Shown here piece by piece: positions 1 to 8,951 of a stretch of 64,000 bases of DNA (its first letter is position 1; each line of letters starts with the position of its first letter). Source of the DNA: CAZIVP01 sp964542915 (lineage in GTDB: Bacteria > Calditrichota > Calditrichia > Calditrichales > Calditrichaceae); contig CAZIVP010000010.1 of NCBI GenBank assembly GCA_964542915.1, positions 1 to 64,000 of the forward strand, read 5' to 3'. The notes beneath the pieces are model-generated. The model did not search any database and was not told where the DNA came from. It was given only the letters and a program-made list of their open reading frames with translations. A program made the translations under genes and the position numbers.

Positions 1-82
1 TAGGTGTTACTTATTTTAAATGCTAAAAGTCCAATTCCCGCTGAACCAAGACACAAAGTAAAAAAATGCCAGCAGCGTGAAG

Positions 83-108
83 CCCTTTCCTGCGTGAGCG
101 GGCAAGGG
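83..108. repeat. REP-like hairpin
   Basis: Arms 83-93 and 98-108 pair over 11 positions with one mismatch and one G-T pair around a GTGA loop. It is followed by the purine-rich string tttgggatggggtgg. A hairpin with the same layout (TCC-rich arm, loop, GGGA-rich arm, then tttagggatggg) lies at 3775-3800, so the two are probably copies of one intergenic repeat family. There is no U-tract, so it is not an intrinsic terminator. Confidence 0.5.
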
Positions 109-111
109 TTT

Positions 112-175
112 GGGATGGGGTGGTAAAGAATACCGAACCGCCGAAGACGCCGAGAACACAGAGGAAGAAAGAATG
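112..175. repeat. Diverged copy of the 13.4-13.9 kb dispersed repeat
   Basis: The segment around gaaccgccgaagacgccgag followed by a cagaggaagaaagaa tail resembles the core of the two direct repeats at 13384-13460 and 13778-13854 (gaaccgccgagtgcgccgag then cagagaaaaagaaa). The similarity is partial and assessed by eye. Translations of such repeats often appear as spurious short proteins, as they do on the minus strand here. Confidence 0.5.
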
Positions 176-443
176 AATCACAGATGGACAGGGATAAAGA
201 TAATAGAAAAGTGTAAAGAGAAAAGAGGAAAGAGGGACAAACAGAGCGGAGCCATCCTCTTTTCTGATTTCTCTTTTCTCATTTCCGAATGAACCGAACG
301 CCGCCCGCTTCAGCGCCGCCGTAATCGAAGCCATCGTTCCCTATCATGCGCGTGTTTCGCTGAAAAACAATAAAATTTGGCGTCGCTATCGCTTTTTCCT
401 AAGTTTCCATTTTTTTAAAGATGACCAATCCGGGAGGATTTCA

Positions 444-2312
444 ATGCAAACGACGCCGCCGGTAGTATTTTTGGAAAAGATCGAACTATTCAGCGAACTA
501 AGTCCTGACGAACAGGCATGGCTTGCGAAACAACTGCACCGGCGTACCCTGGAAGCGGGCGATTATCTCTTCAAAGAGAATACGCCGCGCGAGTACCTCT
601 TCCTGATCGCTGAAGGCCGGGTCGAATTGTTCAAGACCACCGCCGCCGGGGAGGAAAAGCGTCTCGCCGTGTTCGAATCATTCGATTTTTTGGGCGAGGG
701 TGCGTTGATGGACCGTTATCCGCACTCCACATCGGCGCGGGCCGTTGAACCGACAACGGTTTATACCATTCAATCCGATCAGTTCAAATCGTTGCTGGAT
801 GAAAATCCCGCCGTCGCCGGAAAAATACTGGCCGGTACCGCGCGGATTATCTCGCGAAGAATGCGACAAACGACGACGCGCGTCGTGAACGCGGCGGCGC
901 AGTATATCTCCGGTCGTACGCGCCGCGAACACGATTTGCTCGGCGACCGCGATGTTCCCCATGAATTTTATTACGGGATCCAAACCTTGAGAGCGCTGGA
1001 AAATTTCAATATCAGCGGCGTGAGCCTCTCCCATTATCCGGTCTTAATCGAGGCGCTTGCGATGGTGAAAATGGCGGCGGCGCGCGCCAATCACGACCTG
1101 GGGCTGCTCGAAACGCCGTTGAAAGACGCCATTGAACAGGCATGTAGCGAGATCATCAACGGCAAGCTACACACCCATTTTGTGGTGGATATGATTCAGG
1201 GCGGCGCCGGCACTTCCACCAACATGAACGCCAATGAAGTGATCGCCAACCGTGCGCTGGAAATCCTTGGCCGTGAAAAAGGGCAGTACGCCCATTGCCA
1301 TCCCAACAATCATGTGAATCTATCCCAATCGACCAACGACGCCTATCCAACGGCGTTGAAAATTGCCCTTTTCAAAAGCAATCGGCGCTTGTTGCTGGTG
1401 TTAGGGGATGCGGTAAAGGCATTTAATAAGAAGGCCGAGGCATTCAAGAATGTCATCAAAATGGGTCGCACACAACTGCAGGACGCCGTACCGATGACGC
1501 TGGGTCAGGCGTTCGGCGCGTATGCGGCTACGCTGCAAGAGGAAATCGATCGCTTGCAGCAGAACGCCGATTTATTTCTGGAGGTTAACATGGGCGGCAC
1601 CGCCATCGGTACCGGCATCAACGCCGATCCCGACTTCGGCAACAGCGTGATCGCGCACTTGCGCAAAATTTCAGGGTTGGAGGTCGGGCTTGCGCCGAAT
1701 CTTGTGGAGGCGACGCAGGATACGGGCGCGTTTGTGATGTATTCATCGGCGCTGAAACGTCTGGCGATCAAACTCTCCAAAATTTCCAGCGACCTGCGCC
1801 TGCTTTCGTCCGGGCCGCGGGCCGGCCTGCACGAAATCAATCTGCCCAAAATGCAGCCCGGTTCATCGATTATGCCCGGTAAAGTGAATCCGGTAATTCC
1901 CGAAGTGGTGAACCAGATCGCTTACAAGGTTATCGGTAATGATCTGACCGTATCCATGGCCGCGGAAGCGGGTCAACTCGAACTGAATGTGATGGAGCCG
2001 GTGATGGCGCAAAGTATCTTCGAATCGATAGAAATGTTGCGCAACGGCCTTATGACACTCCACCATCGCTGCATCGAAGGCATCACCGCCAACGCGGAAC
2101 GAACCCGATCCATGGTGGAAAACAGCATTGGACTGGTAACCGCTCTGAATCCCGTCCTTGGTTATGACGTCTGTACGCAATTGGCGCGGGAGGCGCTGGA
2201 GAAGGATCGCAGCGTTTACGAACTGGTTCTGGAAAAAGAATTACTATCCCGGCAGGAGCTGGATGCACTGCTATCGCCCGAGAAAATGATCCGTCAGCAA
2301 AAAACGAAATAA
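444..2312 (+). CDS. aspA: Cyclic-nucleotide-binding domain / aspartate ammonia-lyase fusion
   Basis: The 622-residue protein has an N-terminal CNB (CRP-like) domain at about 5-130 and then a full aspartase from about 155 to the end. The aspartase starts with the family's EHDLLGDR motif and carries the fumarase/aspartase signature GSSIMPGKVNP near residue 473, which includes the catalytic serine loop; it should convert aspartate to fumarate and ammonia. In the CNB domain the phosphate-binding cassette reads GEGALMDRYPHSTSARA: the glutamate is kept, but the position of the cNMP-phosphate arginine appears to be histidine, so ligand binding is uncertain. Single-domain aspartases are about 470 residues, so the extra 150 are the fusion. 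The start is set by GGAGG 9 bases upstream. A porin-like gene follows 39 bases later. Confidence 0.88.
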   Translation: MQTTPPVVFLEKIELFSELSPDEQAWLAKQLHRRTLEAGDYLFKENTPREYLFLIAEGRVELFKTTAAGEEKRLAVFESFDFLGEGALMDRYPHSTSARAVEPTTVYTIQSDQFKSLLDENPAVAGKILAGTARIISRRMRQTTTRVVNAAAQYISGRTRREHDLLGDRDVPHEFYYGIQTLRALENFNISGVSLSHYPVLIEALAMVKMAAARANHDLGLLETPLKDAIEQACSEIINGKLHTHFVVDMIQGGAGTSTNMNANEVIANRALEILGREKGQYAHCHPNNHVNLSQSTNDAYPTALKIALFKSNRRLLLVLGDAVKAFNKKAEAFKNVIKMGRTQLQDAVPMTLGQAFGAYAATLQEEIDRLQQNADLFLEVNMGGTAIGTGINADPDFGNSVIAHLRKISGLEVGLAPNLVEATQDTGAFVMYSSALKRLAIKLSKISSDLRLLSSGPRAGLHEINLPKMQPGSSIMPGKVNPVIPEVVNQIAYKVIGNDLTVSMAAEAGQLELNVMEPVMAQSIFESIEMLRNGLMTLHHRCIEGITANAERTRSMVENSIGLVTALNPVLGYDVCTQLAREALEKDRSVYELVLEKELLSRQELDALLSPEKMIRQQKTK

Positions 2313-2351
2313 ATACGAACAAAATATGGACCGAAATCGAGAGCATTGCTT

Positions 2352-3461
2352 ATGAACGTTAAAAACGTATGTATGATCATCATTTTAACAAATCTGGTAC
2401 TGGCATGGTATGGCGTCCGGGGACAGCAAAGCGATACGACCTTTACTCCCGGACTGGAAGGCATCACTATGAACGGACAGTGGTTCCTTTCCTACGAACA
2501 GAAAGATGAGGGTGCGGCCGCCAATCAATTCCGTTTAAAGCGCGGTTATGTTACCGTTAAAAAGACCTTTAACCGCAAGTGGTCGGCGAGGGTAACGCAG
2601 GATATTGTTGTGGACCATGAAGGCGACGGAGAAGGCGAAATTGAAATACGGTTGAAGTATGGCTATTTGCGCTATTATTTCGAAGATCGCTGGTTTTGGA
2701 GCGACGCCAATATCGAGTTTGGGCTGGTGCACCGTCCCTGGATCGATTTTGTTCAAAAAATTAATCCCTACCGCGTTCAGGGAACCATGTACATGGAACG
2801 TTATGAATTGTTACGTTCCGCCGATTATGGCGTCACGTTTAACAGCCTGTTGGGCGGCGCGCTGAGTACGTTGCAGCAATCGGGGATGAACAGCGCCTGG
2901 CCGGGACGTTATGGCAGCCTTTCACTGGGCGTTTTCAACGGCGGCGGCTACAACGCCATCGAACGTAACAACAACAAACTGGTCGAAGGGCGTTTATCGC
3001 TGCGGCCTTTTCCCACCGGTTTACCCGGCTGGCAGCTCCATTATAACGGTACATTTGGAAAAGGGAATACCGAAGCCGCGCCGGACTTCGTTTCCAATCT
3101 GGCGGCAACTTCCTACGAGCGTAAAAATATCAGGATCATGGCCCTGTTTACCGATGGCGCCGGCAACGGTAACGGAACAGTGATCGATACCACGACAGAC
3201 CGAGCGTCGGATGTCCGCGGTTATTCACTGTTTGCCGATTATCAGTTAGGCGATATACCGTTTCATATATTTGCGCGATACGATCTGTACACGGATGCGG
3301 TGGGCGAACGGGCCTGGACCCGGAGAGGCTGGATCGCCGGTATCGCCTATCGCTTTATGCCGGGTGCGCAGCTGGTTATCGATTATGATTTTATGGAGGA
3401 TCGTAAAACGCAGTATCATGACCGGCGCGTCCTCGAGGCGGCCGTGGAATTTACCTACTGA
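2352..3461 (+). CDS. Porin-like outer-membrane beta-barrel protein
   Basis: An N-terminal signal peptide (hydrophobic residues about 7-20) precedes about 340 residues of alternating polar and aromatic strands rich in Tyr, Trp, Arg and Gly. The protein ends in Phe-Thr-Tyr, a typical C-terminal aromatic signal of outer-membrane barrels. The pattern resembles OprP/OprO-like porins and other FCB barrels; substrate unknown. A TTG two codons earlier (2346) is an alternative start, but ATG 2352 gives a cleaner signal peptide. The gene follows the aspartase closely and may be co-transcribed with it, which could hint at dicarboxylate or amino-acid uptake (inference only). Confidence 0.65.
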   Translation: MNVKNVCMIIILTNLVLAWYGVRGQQSDTTFTPGLEGITMNGQWFLSYEQKDEGAAANQFRLKRGYVTVKKTFNRKWSARVTQDIVVDHEGDGEGEIEIRLKYGYLRYYFEDRWFWSDANIEFGLVHRPWIDFVQKINPYRVQGTMYMERYELLRSADYGVTFNSLLGGALSTLQQSGMNSAWPGRYGSLSLGVFNGGGYNAIERNNNKLVEGRLSLRPFPTGLPGWQLHYNGTFGKGNTEAAPDFVSNLAATSYERKNIRIMALFTDGAGNGNGTVIDTTTDRASDVRGYSLFADYQLGDIPFHIFARYDLYTDAVGERAWTRRGWIAGIAYRFMPGAQLVIDYDFMEDRKTQYHDRRVLEAAVEFTY

Positions 3462-3609
3462 GGATCGCTCATAAAAGGCGGCCTGTTCGGATTCAGGCTG
3501 GCGCCGGCCCATGTAAAAAAAGCCCGAAAGGAAGGTGGTACTGTGTCCGAACATGCCCGCCGTCCAAACCGCCGGGTACACAGAGAGCGTCGAAAAAAGA
3601 ATTATTTTT

Positions 3610-3637
3610 AGCGTAGATCGGACGCTTTCTTTTTTTG
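3610..3637 (+). terminator. Possible terminator after the porin-like gene
   Basis: A 5-bp stem AGCGT/ACGCT (3610-3614 and 3622-3626) with a 7-base loop is followed by a T-rich run (ttctttttttg). The stem is short, so this is only a moderate candidate. Confidence 0.4.
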
Positions 3638-3774
3638 ATTCCATTATTCCATTATTCTGTCATTCCACTGATCAAGCCTTATTTTCTGAGTATCCTGGTT
3701 GAGAAATGCGTATTTTACCCCCGAAAATCCGGGAGTATAGTTTGAAAATCAGCTAACTTGCGCCCCGTCAAAGT

Positions 3775-3800
3775 CCTTTCCCTAATGCTTTAGGGAAGGG
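3775..3800. repeat. REP-like hairpin, second copy
   Basis: Arms 3775-3784 and 3791-3800 pair over 10 positions with one G-T wobble around a 6-base loop, followed by atttagggatggg. It matches the layout of the hairpin at 83-108. It lies midway in the spacer without a U-tract, which fits a dispersed palindromic repeat better than a terminator. Confidence 0.5.
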
Positions 3801-3916
3801 ATTTAGGGATGGGTAAGTTCTGAATAGAATTTCTGAAGTTTTACGGTTTTATTTCCGCACCGTTGTCTGTTATTCGATCCTGAGCGGCGGCCGGAAAAGG
3901 CCTTTTGCAATTTAAT

Positions 3917-3946
3917 TTGAAAAAAACAGTTCTGCGGTTGTATGTT
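3917..3946 (+). promoter_or_regulatory. Possible promoter of rfbB
   Basis: TTGAAA (3917-3922), an 18-base spacer and TATGTT (3941-3946) resemble a sigma70 promoter. The start codon is 76 bases downstream with AAGGAG at 4009-4014 as ribosome-binding site. Confidence 0.35.
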
Positions 3947-4021
3947 TAGCATTCGTTTGCTTTACGGGGCAATGTTGAATCCATAGGTTTTTGCAATACG
4001 GAATGTGCAAGGAGTCCGATC

Positions 4022-5032
4022 ATGAAATCCATTCTCGTTACCGGCGGCGCAGGCTTTATCGGTTCGAATTTTGTCCGTTACATGCTCGATAAATACGTGG
4101 ATTATCGCATCATTGTGCTGGACGCGTTGACCTACGCCGGCAATCGCGCCAATCTGGAGGATTGGGAAGGCGATCCGCGCTACTTCTTCTATCACGGCGA
4201 TATCTGCGACGAAACGGTGGTCGATAATTTGATGAGTAATGTGGATGCCGTGGTAAATTTCGCGGCCGAAACCCATGTGGATCGCTCCATTCATGCCGCC
4301 GGCCGCTTTATCGATACCGATGTCCGCGGTACATTTGTTCTGCTGGAAGCCGCCCGGAAACACGAGATCGAGCGCTTCATCCATATATCGACCGATGAAG
4401 TTTACGGCTCCATCGAGAACGGCTCCTTTAAAGAGAGCGATCCGCTGATGCCCAACAGTCCCTATGCCGCCAGTAAAGCCGGCGGCGACCTGCTCGTACG
4501 TTCCTACTATGTTACTTACGGCGTTCCGGCCGTTATTACCCGCAGCTCCAACAACTATGGTCCCTACCAATACCCGGAAAAATTGATTCCGCTTTTTGTA
4601 ACCAACGCCATCGATGACCGTTCGCTTCCGCTGTATGGAGACGGTAAAAATGTCCGCGACTGGATTTATGTGGAAGATAATTGCGCCGCTATCGATTTGG
4701 TATTACATAAAGGTGAAACCGGCGGGATTTACAACATCGGCGGCGGCAACGAACGCGAAAATGTGTATATTACGGAAAAGATTTTGCAACTACTCGACAA
4801 ACCGCAGTCGCTGATTAAGCCGGTTAAAGACCGCCCCGGCCACGATCGCCGGTATTCCGTGGATTGCTCGAAGATCCATCAAATGGGCTGGAAGCCGGCG
4901 CATTCACTGGATGCCGGTTTAAAACAAACCGTGGAATGGTACCGGAACCATGAACAATGGTGGCGCGACATCAAGGAAAAAAATGAAGAGTACCGCCGGT
5001 TTTATAAAGCACATTATGACGATGAGCACTAA
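4022..5032 (+). CDS. rfbB: dTDP-glucose 4,6-dehydratase
   Basis: This extended short-chain dehydrogenase/reductase (336 residues, normal for RfbB) dehydrates dTDP-glucose to dTDP-4-keto-6-deoxyglucose, the entry step to dTDP-rhamnose and other deoxysugars. It shows the NAD-binding TGGAGFIG motif at residues 7-14, the FAAETHVDRS segment typical of RfbB, a threonine-aspartate-glutamate (STDEVYG) catalytic motif and the YAASK Tyr-x3-Lys pair near residue 148. An AAGGAG lies 8 bases before the ATG. The other dTDP-sugar genes (rfbA, C, D) are not adjacent, so the final sugar is not given by context. Confidence 0.93.
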   Translation: MKSILVTGGAGFIGSNFVRYMLDKYVDYRIIVLDALTYAGNRANLEDWEGDPRYFFYHGDICDETVVDNLMSNVDAVVNFAAETHVDRSIHAAGRFIDTDVRGTFVLLEAARKHEIERFIHISTDEVYGSIENGSFKESDPLMPNSPYAASKAGGDLLVRSYYVTYGVPAVITRSSNNYGPYQYPEKLIPLFVTNAIDDRSLPLYGDGKNVRDWIYVEDNCAAIDLVLHKGETGGIYNIGGGNERENVYITEKILQLLDKPQSLIKPVKDRPGHDRRYSVDCSKIHQMGWKPAHSLDAGLKQTVEWYRNHEQWWRDIKEKNEEYRRFYKAHYDDEH

Positions 5033-5153
5033 ATGTCAATCTTCTTCGCGTATCGCTGGAGTATATTCGCTAACAAGACAGGCATAACAGGCGACCATAA
5101 AACAAATCTTGAGAAGACGATCGTTCCAATTGAGATAAAAGCGGTTTCCGATC

Positions 5154-6455
5154 ATGGCGCATAAACGAGCCAATTGCAAAAATCATCCCGAGCGAACAAC
5201 CGCCCGCCGTTGTTTCTACTGCAAAGAACCCATCTGCACCGAATGCCAGCACGATTGGGCGCACCACCGTTTTTGCAGCCGCCGCTGTTATTACCTGTGG
5301 CGTGTCCGGCAATTGTTCAACCGTATCCCGGTTTCGAAAGAAGCCTTTTGGATTATAGGTCTGTTGGTTTTGAGCGATTGTTTGATTTTATGGTATGTCA
5401 GCCATCGCACAGATCGGGATACATACGCAACGAGAGAGACGCACCGGGAAAACGTCGTCGATTCTGCCCGAAGCAAAACCTCTGTTTCGCCGCCGGCCGT
5501 TTTGATCGACAGCGTTCGGCGCCCCATGCGGCATATGTTACAATTGCGTCTGAAATCGCCGGATAAACGCATGGTTGCTTTGATCCGTGACGGAGAAATT
5601 ACCGAAGCGCGTACAGGGCGCGCCGATACCATTTTGTTTTCGGATATTTATTTACAGCGCGGTTACAACCGATTTAGCCTTCGTTCCTTCGACGCCGGAG
5701 GCCGAAGCGCCCTCATCGATTCGTTCACCATTCGCTTTCGATCCGGCCGCATCGATTATCTCAGTAAGCCCGTCGATCGCGTGGCGACGGATAAAAAGCA
5801 GGTAGCCCTGACCTTTGACGGCGGCTGGCAAAACCGCGGCGCCGAAGCGTTACTGGACAGCCTGGCTTCCGACTCGGTGCGCTGTACTATGTTTTTGACC
5901 GGCCACTTTATGCGACGTTATCCGCAGTTGGTGCAACGAATCGCGGCGGACGGCCATGAAGTGGGCAATCACTCCCTTACGCATCCGCACTTAACGCAAT
6001 GGGCTTCCACGCGCAGCCACCGCTTACGCGCCTCGATCGACCGGCCCTTTGTTTACAAACAATTGATCGAAAACGACAGTCTGTACCGCAACATAACGGG
6101 CCGCTCCATGGCGCCGTTCTGGCGCGCGCCTTTCGGGGAAATTAATGATCAATTGTGTTTATGGGCGGCCGAAGCCGGTTTTAAGCATATCGGTTGGTCG
6201 GCAAATTGCGATACCCGGGACTGGGTAGCGGACAGTACGTCAAATCTCTTTCGCAAACCGCAGGAAATCGCAGAGCATCTGTTGCGCGTGGAAGCCGAGG
6301 ACGGTCTGCAAGGCAGCATCATCTTAATGCATCTTGGCAGCGAACGCGACGGGCGCCATCCTTACGAAATATTACCGTCGCTTGTCCGTGCTTTGCGTGC
6401 CAGAGGATACCGGTTTGTAAAAATTTCACAACTCCTAAATGAGCAGGGGGTATAG
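5154..6455 (+). CDS. Zinc-finger / membrane-anchored NodB-type polysaccharide deacetylase
   Basis: The 433-residue protein starts with a B-box-like zinc finger: C8, H11, C20, C23, C28, C31, H37/H38, C41 and C45. A transmembrane segment follows at about 62-83, then a linker, and a NodB carbohydrate-esterase domain from about 215 to the end. NodB motifs seen are TFDGG (instead of the usual TFDDG), the metal-binding NHSLTH pair and a C-terminal ILMHLG motif. The second Asp of motif 1, normally a metal ligand, is Gly here, so activity or metal use may differ. With a cytoplasmic zinc finger and a catalytic domain outside the membrane it could couple cytoplasmic sensing to cell-wall or glycan deacetylation (inference). 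It abuts the next gene exactly (stop 6453-6455, start 6456). Confidence 0.75.
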   Translation: MAHKRANCKNHPERTTARRCFYCKEPICTECQHDWAHHRFCSRRCYYLWRVRQLFNRIPVSKEAFWIIGLLVLSDCLILWYVSHRTDRDTYATRETHRENVVDSARSKTSVSPPAVLIDSVRRPMRHMLQLRLKSPDKRMVALIRDGEITEARTGRADTILFSDIYLQRGYNRFSLRSFDAGGRSALIDSFTIRFRSGRIDYLSKPVDRVATDKKQVALTFDGGWQNRGAEALLDSLASDSVRCTMFLTGHFMRRYPQLVQRIAADGHEVGNHSLTHPHLTQWASTRSHRLRASIDRPFVYKQLIENDSLYRNITGRSMAPFWRAPFGEINDQLCLWAAEAGFKHIGWSANCDTRDWVADSTSNLFRKPQEIAEHLLRVEAEDGLQGSIILMHLGSERDGRHPYEILPSLVRALRARGYRFVKISQLLNEQGV

Positions 6456-7697
6456 ATGCGTAATCGAATTGTATATGTTTTAATGTTCGTCGCTTTTGCA
6501 ACATTCATTCAACTCTCGGCGCAGCAAACACAAAAACCATACGTGATCGTGGTTTCACTGGATGGTTTCCGCTGGGATTACCTTGATCGAGGGTTGACGC
6601 CGCATTTAAATCAAATGGCAGCGGAGGGCGTTCGGGCCCTTTCGATGCAGCCGATCTTTCCCACCAAAACCTTTCCCAATCATTACACCATCGCCACCGG
6701 TCTGTTTGCACCCAATCATGGCCTGATCAGTAACCGTTTCACCAATCCCTACAGCGGGCAGAGCTATCGTCTTGGGGATACGGTATCGGTGCGCGACGCC
6801 CGCTGGTATCGCGGCGAAACGATCTGGGTCACCGCCCGGCGCGAGGGCATCAAAACGGCGAGTTTTTTCTGGCCCGGTTCGGAAACCCGGCCCGACTATA
6901 CCCATCCAACGTATTTCAGGCATTACGACGGAAGCATTCCGCACGATGAGCGCATTGAGGGCGTTATGGAGTGGTTACAATTACCGGAAGCGAAGCGTCC
7001 GCAACTTATTTTCCTTTACTTCAGCGACACGGATACCGAAGGCCATCGCTTTGGGCCGGAATCGCCGGAGGTTAATACGGCCATCGAACTTCTGGATAAG
7101 AAAGTCGGGTTATTGAACGAGCGGTTGGAAGCGATTGGTATGAAAGAGCATACGAATGTACTGGTGGTTTCCGATCACGGGATGGCGGAGGTAGCGGATG
7201 AGCGCGCGGTCGTTTTATCAAATTTGATCGATACGGAAGATATCCGCATTGCGGACGGCGGACCGTTTATGCAGTTGTTCCTGCAGGCTGGGGCCTCCGC
7301 TGAGCATGTTTACCGGCAATTAAACAAACACGCCCGGCATTTTAAGGTGTATCAACGCGAGAATATCCCGGATTATTACCATTACCGCAATCACCCCTTT
7401 ATCGGCGATTTGCTGTTAGTGGCCGATGTTGGCTGGTCGCTTTTACCGGATAGGGAAGCGTTTGAAAGGATGCAGGCAAATGATACACGCGGTAATCACG
7501 GATACGATAATCATCATATTGATATGCACGGCATTTTCATCGCCGATGGCCCTGCTTTTAAATCCGGATATCGCTGCGGCACGGTGCACAATATCGATAT
7601 GTATCCTTTAATTACGGAAATTCTCGGGATGCGGCACAATAACATGATCGACGGAGAGCCGGAGCGCATTCGCTTTTTACTCAGGGAAACCGAATAA
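6456..7697 (+). CDS. Ectonucleotide pyrophosphatase/phosphodiesterase (NPP) family protein
   Basis: This exported alkaline-phosphatase-superfamily enzyme (413 residues) has a signal peptide (about 1-22) followed by the NPP fold. The PTKTFPNHY motif holds the threonine nucleophile. Metal ligands are in LDGF near the N-terminus, DTEGHRFGP, SDHGM and GNHGYDNH. The family hydrolyses phosphodiester or pyrophosphate bonds of nucleotides and some phospholipids in the periplasm or outside the cell. A run of G (6446-6450) forms the ribosome-binding site inside the end of the deacetylase gene, and the two genes are directly adjacent, so they are probably co-transcribed. Its exact substrate is not evident. 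Confidence 0.85.
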   Translation: MRNRIVYVLMFVAFATFIQLSAQQTQKPYVIVVSLDGFRWDYLDRGLTPHLNQMAAEGVRALSMQPIFPTKTFPNHYTIATGLFAPNHGLISNRFTNPYSGQSYRLGDTVSVRDARWYRGETIWVTARREGIKTASFFWPGSETRPDYTHPTYFRHYDGSIPHDERIEGVMEWLQLPEAKRPQLIFLYFSDTDTEGHRFGPESPEVNTAIELLDKKVGLLNERLEAIGMKEHTNVLVVSDHGMAEVADERAVVLSNLIDTEDIRIADGGPFMQLFLQAGASAEHVYRQLNKHARHFKVYQRENIPDYYHYRNHPFIGDLLLVADVGWSLLPDREAFERMQANDTRGNHGYDNHHIDMHGIFIADGPAFKSGYRCGTVHNIDMYPLITEILGMRHNNMIDGEPERIRFLLRETE

Positions 7698-7756
7698 GCG
7701 TTGGTTGGTTTCATCGACTTAGGGAAACGAACATCGGTGAGAATGTGTAATCCATA

Positions 7757-7796
7757 AAAAAACGCCTGTCCTCATAAGAACAGGCGTTTTCGTTTT
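7757..7796. terminator. Bidirectional intrinsic terminator
   Basis: A perfect stem of about 11 bp, aaaacgcctgt (7759-7769) with acaggcgtttt (7780-7790), is flanked by A-run and T-run. It sits between the convergent phosphodiesterase and aldolase genes and can stop transcription from both sides. Confidence 0.88.
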
Positions 7797-7812
7797 AGTA
7801 TAAACTAACCAT

Positions 7813-8877
7813 TTATGCAACGGTAATCTGGTCTTCCAGAAAGACATCCTGAATGCCGTTGAGCAGCTCAACGCCTTCTTTCATCGGGCGCTGGAACGCC
7901 TTCCTGCCGCTGATGAGTCCCATTCCGCCCGCGCGTTTGTTAATCACCGCTGTGCGCAACGCCTGCGCGAGATCGCTTTCACCGGAAGAAGCGCCTCCGG
8001 AATTGATCAAACCGGCCCGGCCCATATAGCAGTTCGCCACCTGAAAACGGGTCAGATCAATGGGGTGATCGCTGTTCAGTTTCTCGTACATATCGGGATG
8101 GGTCTTTGCGAATTTAATGGCTTTGAATCCGCCGTCGTTTTCGGCCTGTTTTTGTTTAATCACATCAGCTTCGATGGTAACGCCGAGATGATTGGCCTGG
8201 CCCGTCAGATCGCTAGCCAGGTGGTAATCCGTTCCCTCATGCTTAAAAGCATTATTCCGCAGATACGTCCACAGGAAGGTAACCATACCGAGCTCATGGG
8301 CGTACCGAAAGGCTTCGCTTACTTCCTGAATCTGGCGGTTGGATTCCGGCGAGCCAAAATAAATGGTCGCACCGACGGCAACGGCGCCCATATCCCAGGC
8401 CTGTTCGATCTGTGCGAACATGATCTGATCGTATTTATTGGGATAAGTGAGCAGTTCATTGTGGTTGAACTTTAACATAAATGGGATTTTGTGGGCATAT
8501 TTACGTGAAACGGCGCCCAGGACGCCCAGCGTCGAAGCAACCGCATTGCAGCCGCCTTCAATGGCCAGTTCTACGATGTTCTCCGGATCGAAGTAATCGG
8601 GATTCGGTCCGAACGATGCACCGGCTGTGTGTTCAATGCCCTGATCCACCGGTAAAATAGAAAGATAGCCCGTTCCGCCAAGACGTCCGTGATTTAAAAT
8701 CCAGTTCATATTGCCCAGAACCCGATTGTTACGGTCGGTTTCCTTCATAACGCGATCCACAAAGTCGCCTCCGGGCAGATGCAAACGTTCTTTCGGAATC
8801 GTTTTGCATTTGTGGTTTAGCAGATAATCGCTTTCATCTCCCAAAAATTGAGAAATCTTATCTAAATTAAGTGCCAT
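7813..8877 (-). CDS. fbaB: Fructose-bisphosphate aldolase, class I (FbaB/DhnA family)
   Basis: The 354-residue protein matches the DhnA-type class I aldolase family (E. coli FbaB is 350 residues), which cleaves or forms fructose-1,6-bisphosphate through a lysine Schiff base. Recognisable segments are LPVDQGIEH (phosphate and active-site loop), MLKFNHNELL, GATIYFGS, the lysine-containing AIKFAKTHP segment and the C-terminal GGASSGESD phosphate-binding motif. A perfect AGGAGG lies upstream of the ATG. A near-consensus promoter is at 8952-8980. It stands alone on the minus strand and is divergent from the radical SAM gene. Confidence 0.93.
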   Translation of the reverse strand: MALNLDKISQFLGDESDYLLNHKCKTIPKERLHLPGGDFVDRVMKETDRNNRVLGNMNWILNHGRLGGTGYLSILPVDQGIEHTAGASFGPNPDYFDPENIVELAIEGGCNAVASTLGVLGAVSRKYAHKIPFMLKFNHNELLTYPNKYDQIMFAQIEQAWDMGAVAVGATIYFGSPESNRQIQEVSEAFRYAHELGMVTFLWTYLRNNAFKHEGTDYHLASDLTGQANHLGVTIEADVIKQKQAENDGGFKAIKFAKTHPDMYEKLNSDHPIDLTRFQVANCYMGRAGLINSGGASSGESDLAQALRTAVINKRAGGMGLISGRKAFQRPMKEGVELLNGIQDVFLEDQITVA

Positions 8878-8951
8878 GCATTTCCTCCTGGTTTAACTGA
8901 TTTTCGGTTATGTGAATTTTATCTTTTTTCTATGCAAATCGTAAAAATTTT

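Larger units (their letters stand above)
1..443. other. Non-coding left end with repeat relics
   Basis: No convincing gene lies before the aspartase fusion. The stretch holds a REP-like hairpin (83-108) followed by a diverged copy of the dispersed repeat that occurs twice near 13.4-13.9 kb (about 112-175, recognisable from the gaaccgccgaagacgccgag segment and the purine-rich tail after it). Short reading frames on both strands here are translations of this repeat and are not considered genes. A GGAGG at 431-435 serves the next gene. Confidence 0.6.
3462..4021. other. Intergenic region with hairpins
   Basis: These 560 bases have no supported gene. They contain a possible weak terminator at 3610-3634, a REP-like hairpin at 3775-3800 and a possible promoter for rfbB at 3917-3946. 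The remainder shows no recognisable element; the tandem ttccattattcca motif near 3638 is only a short local repeat. Confidence 0.55.

Noticed and set aside
23..334. 103-codon frame on the minus strand at the left end
   Set aside because: It translates the dispersed repeat and the REP-like hairpin; no ribosome-binding site and no family resemblance.
3962..4570. 202-codon minus-strand frame inside rfbB
   Set aside because: Fully antisense to a clear dehydratase with intact motifs; explained by codon bias on the opposite strand.
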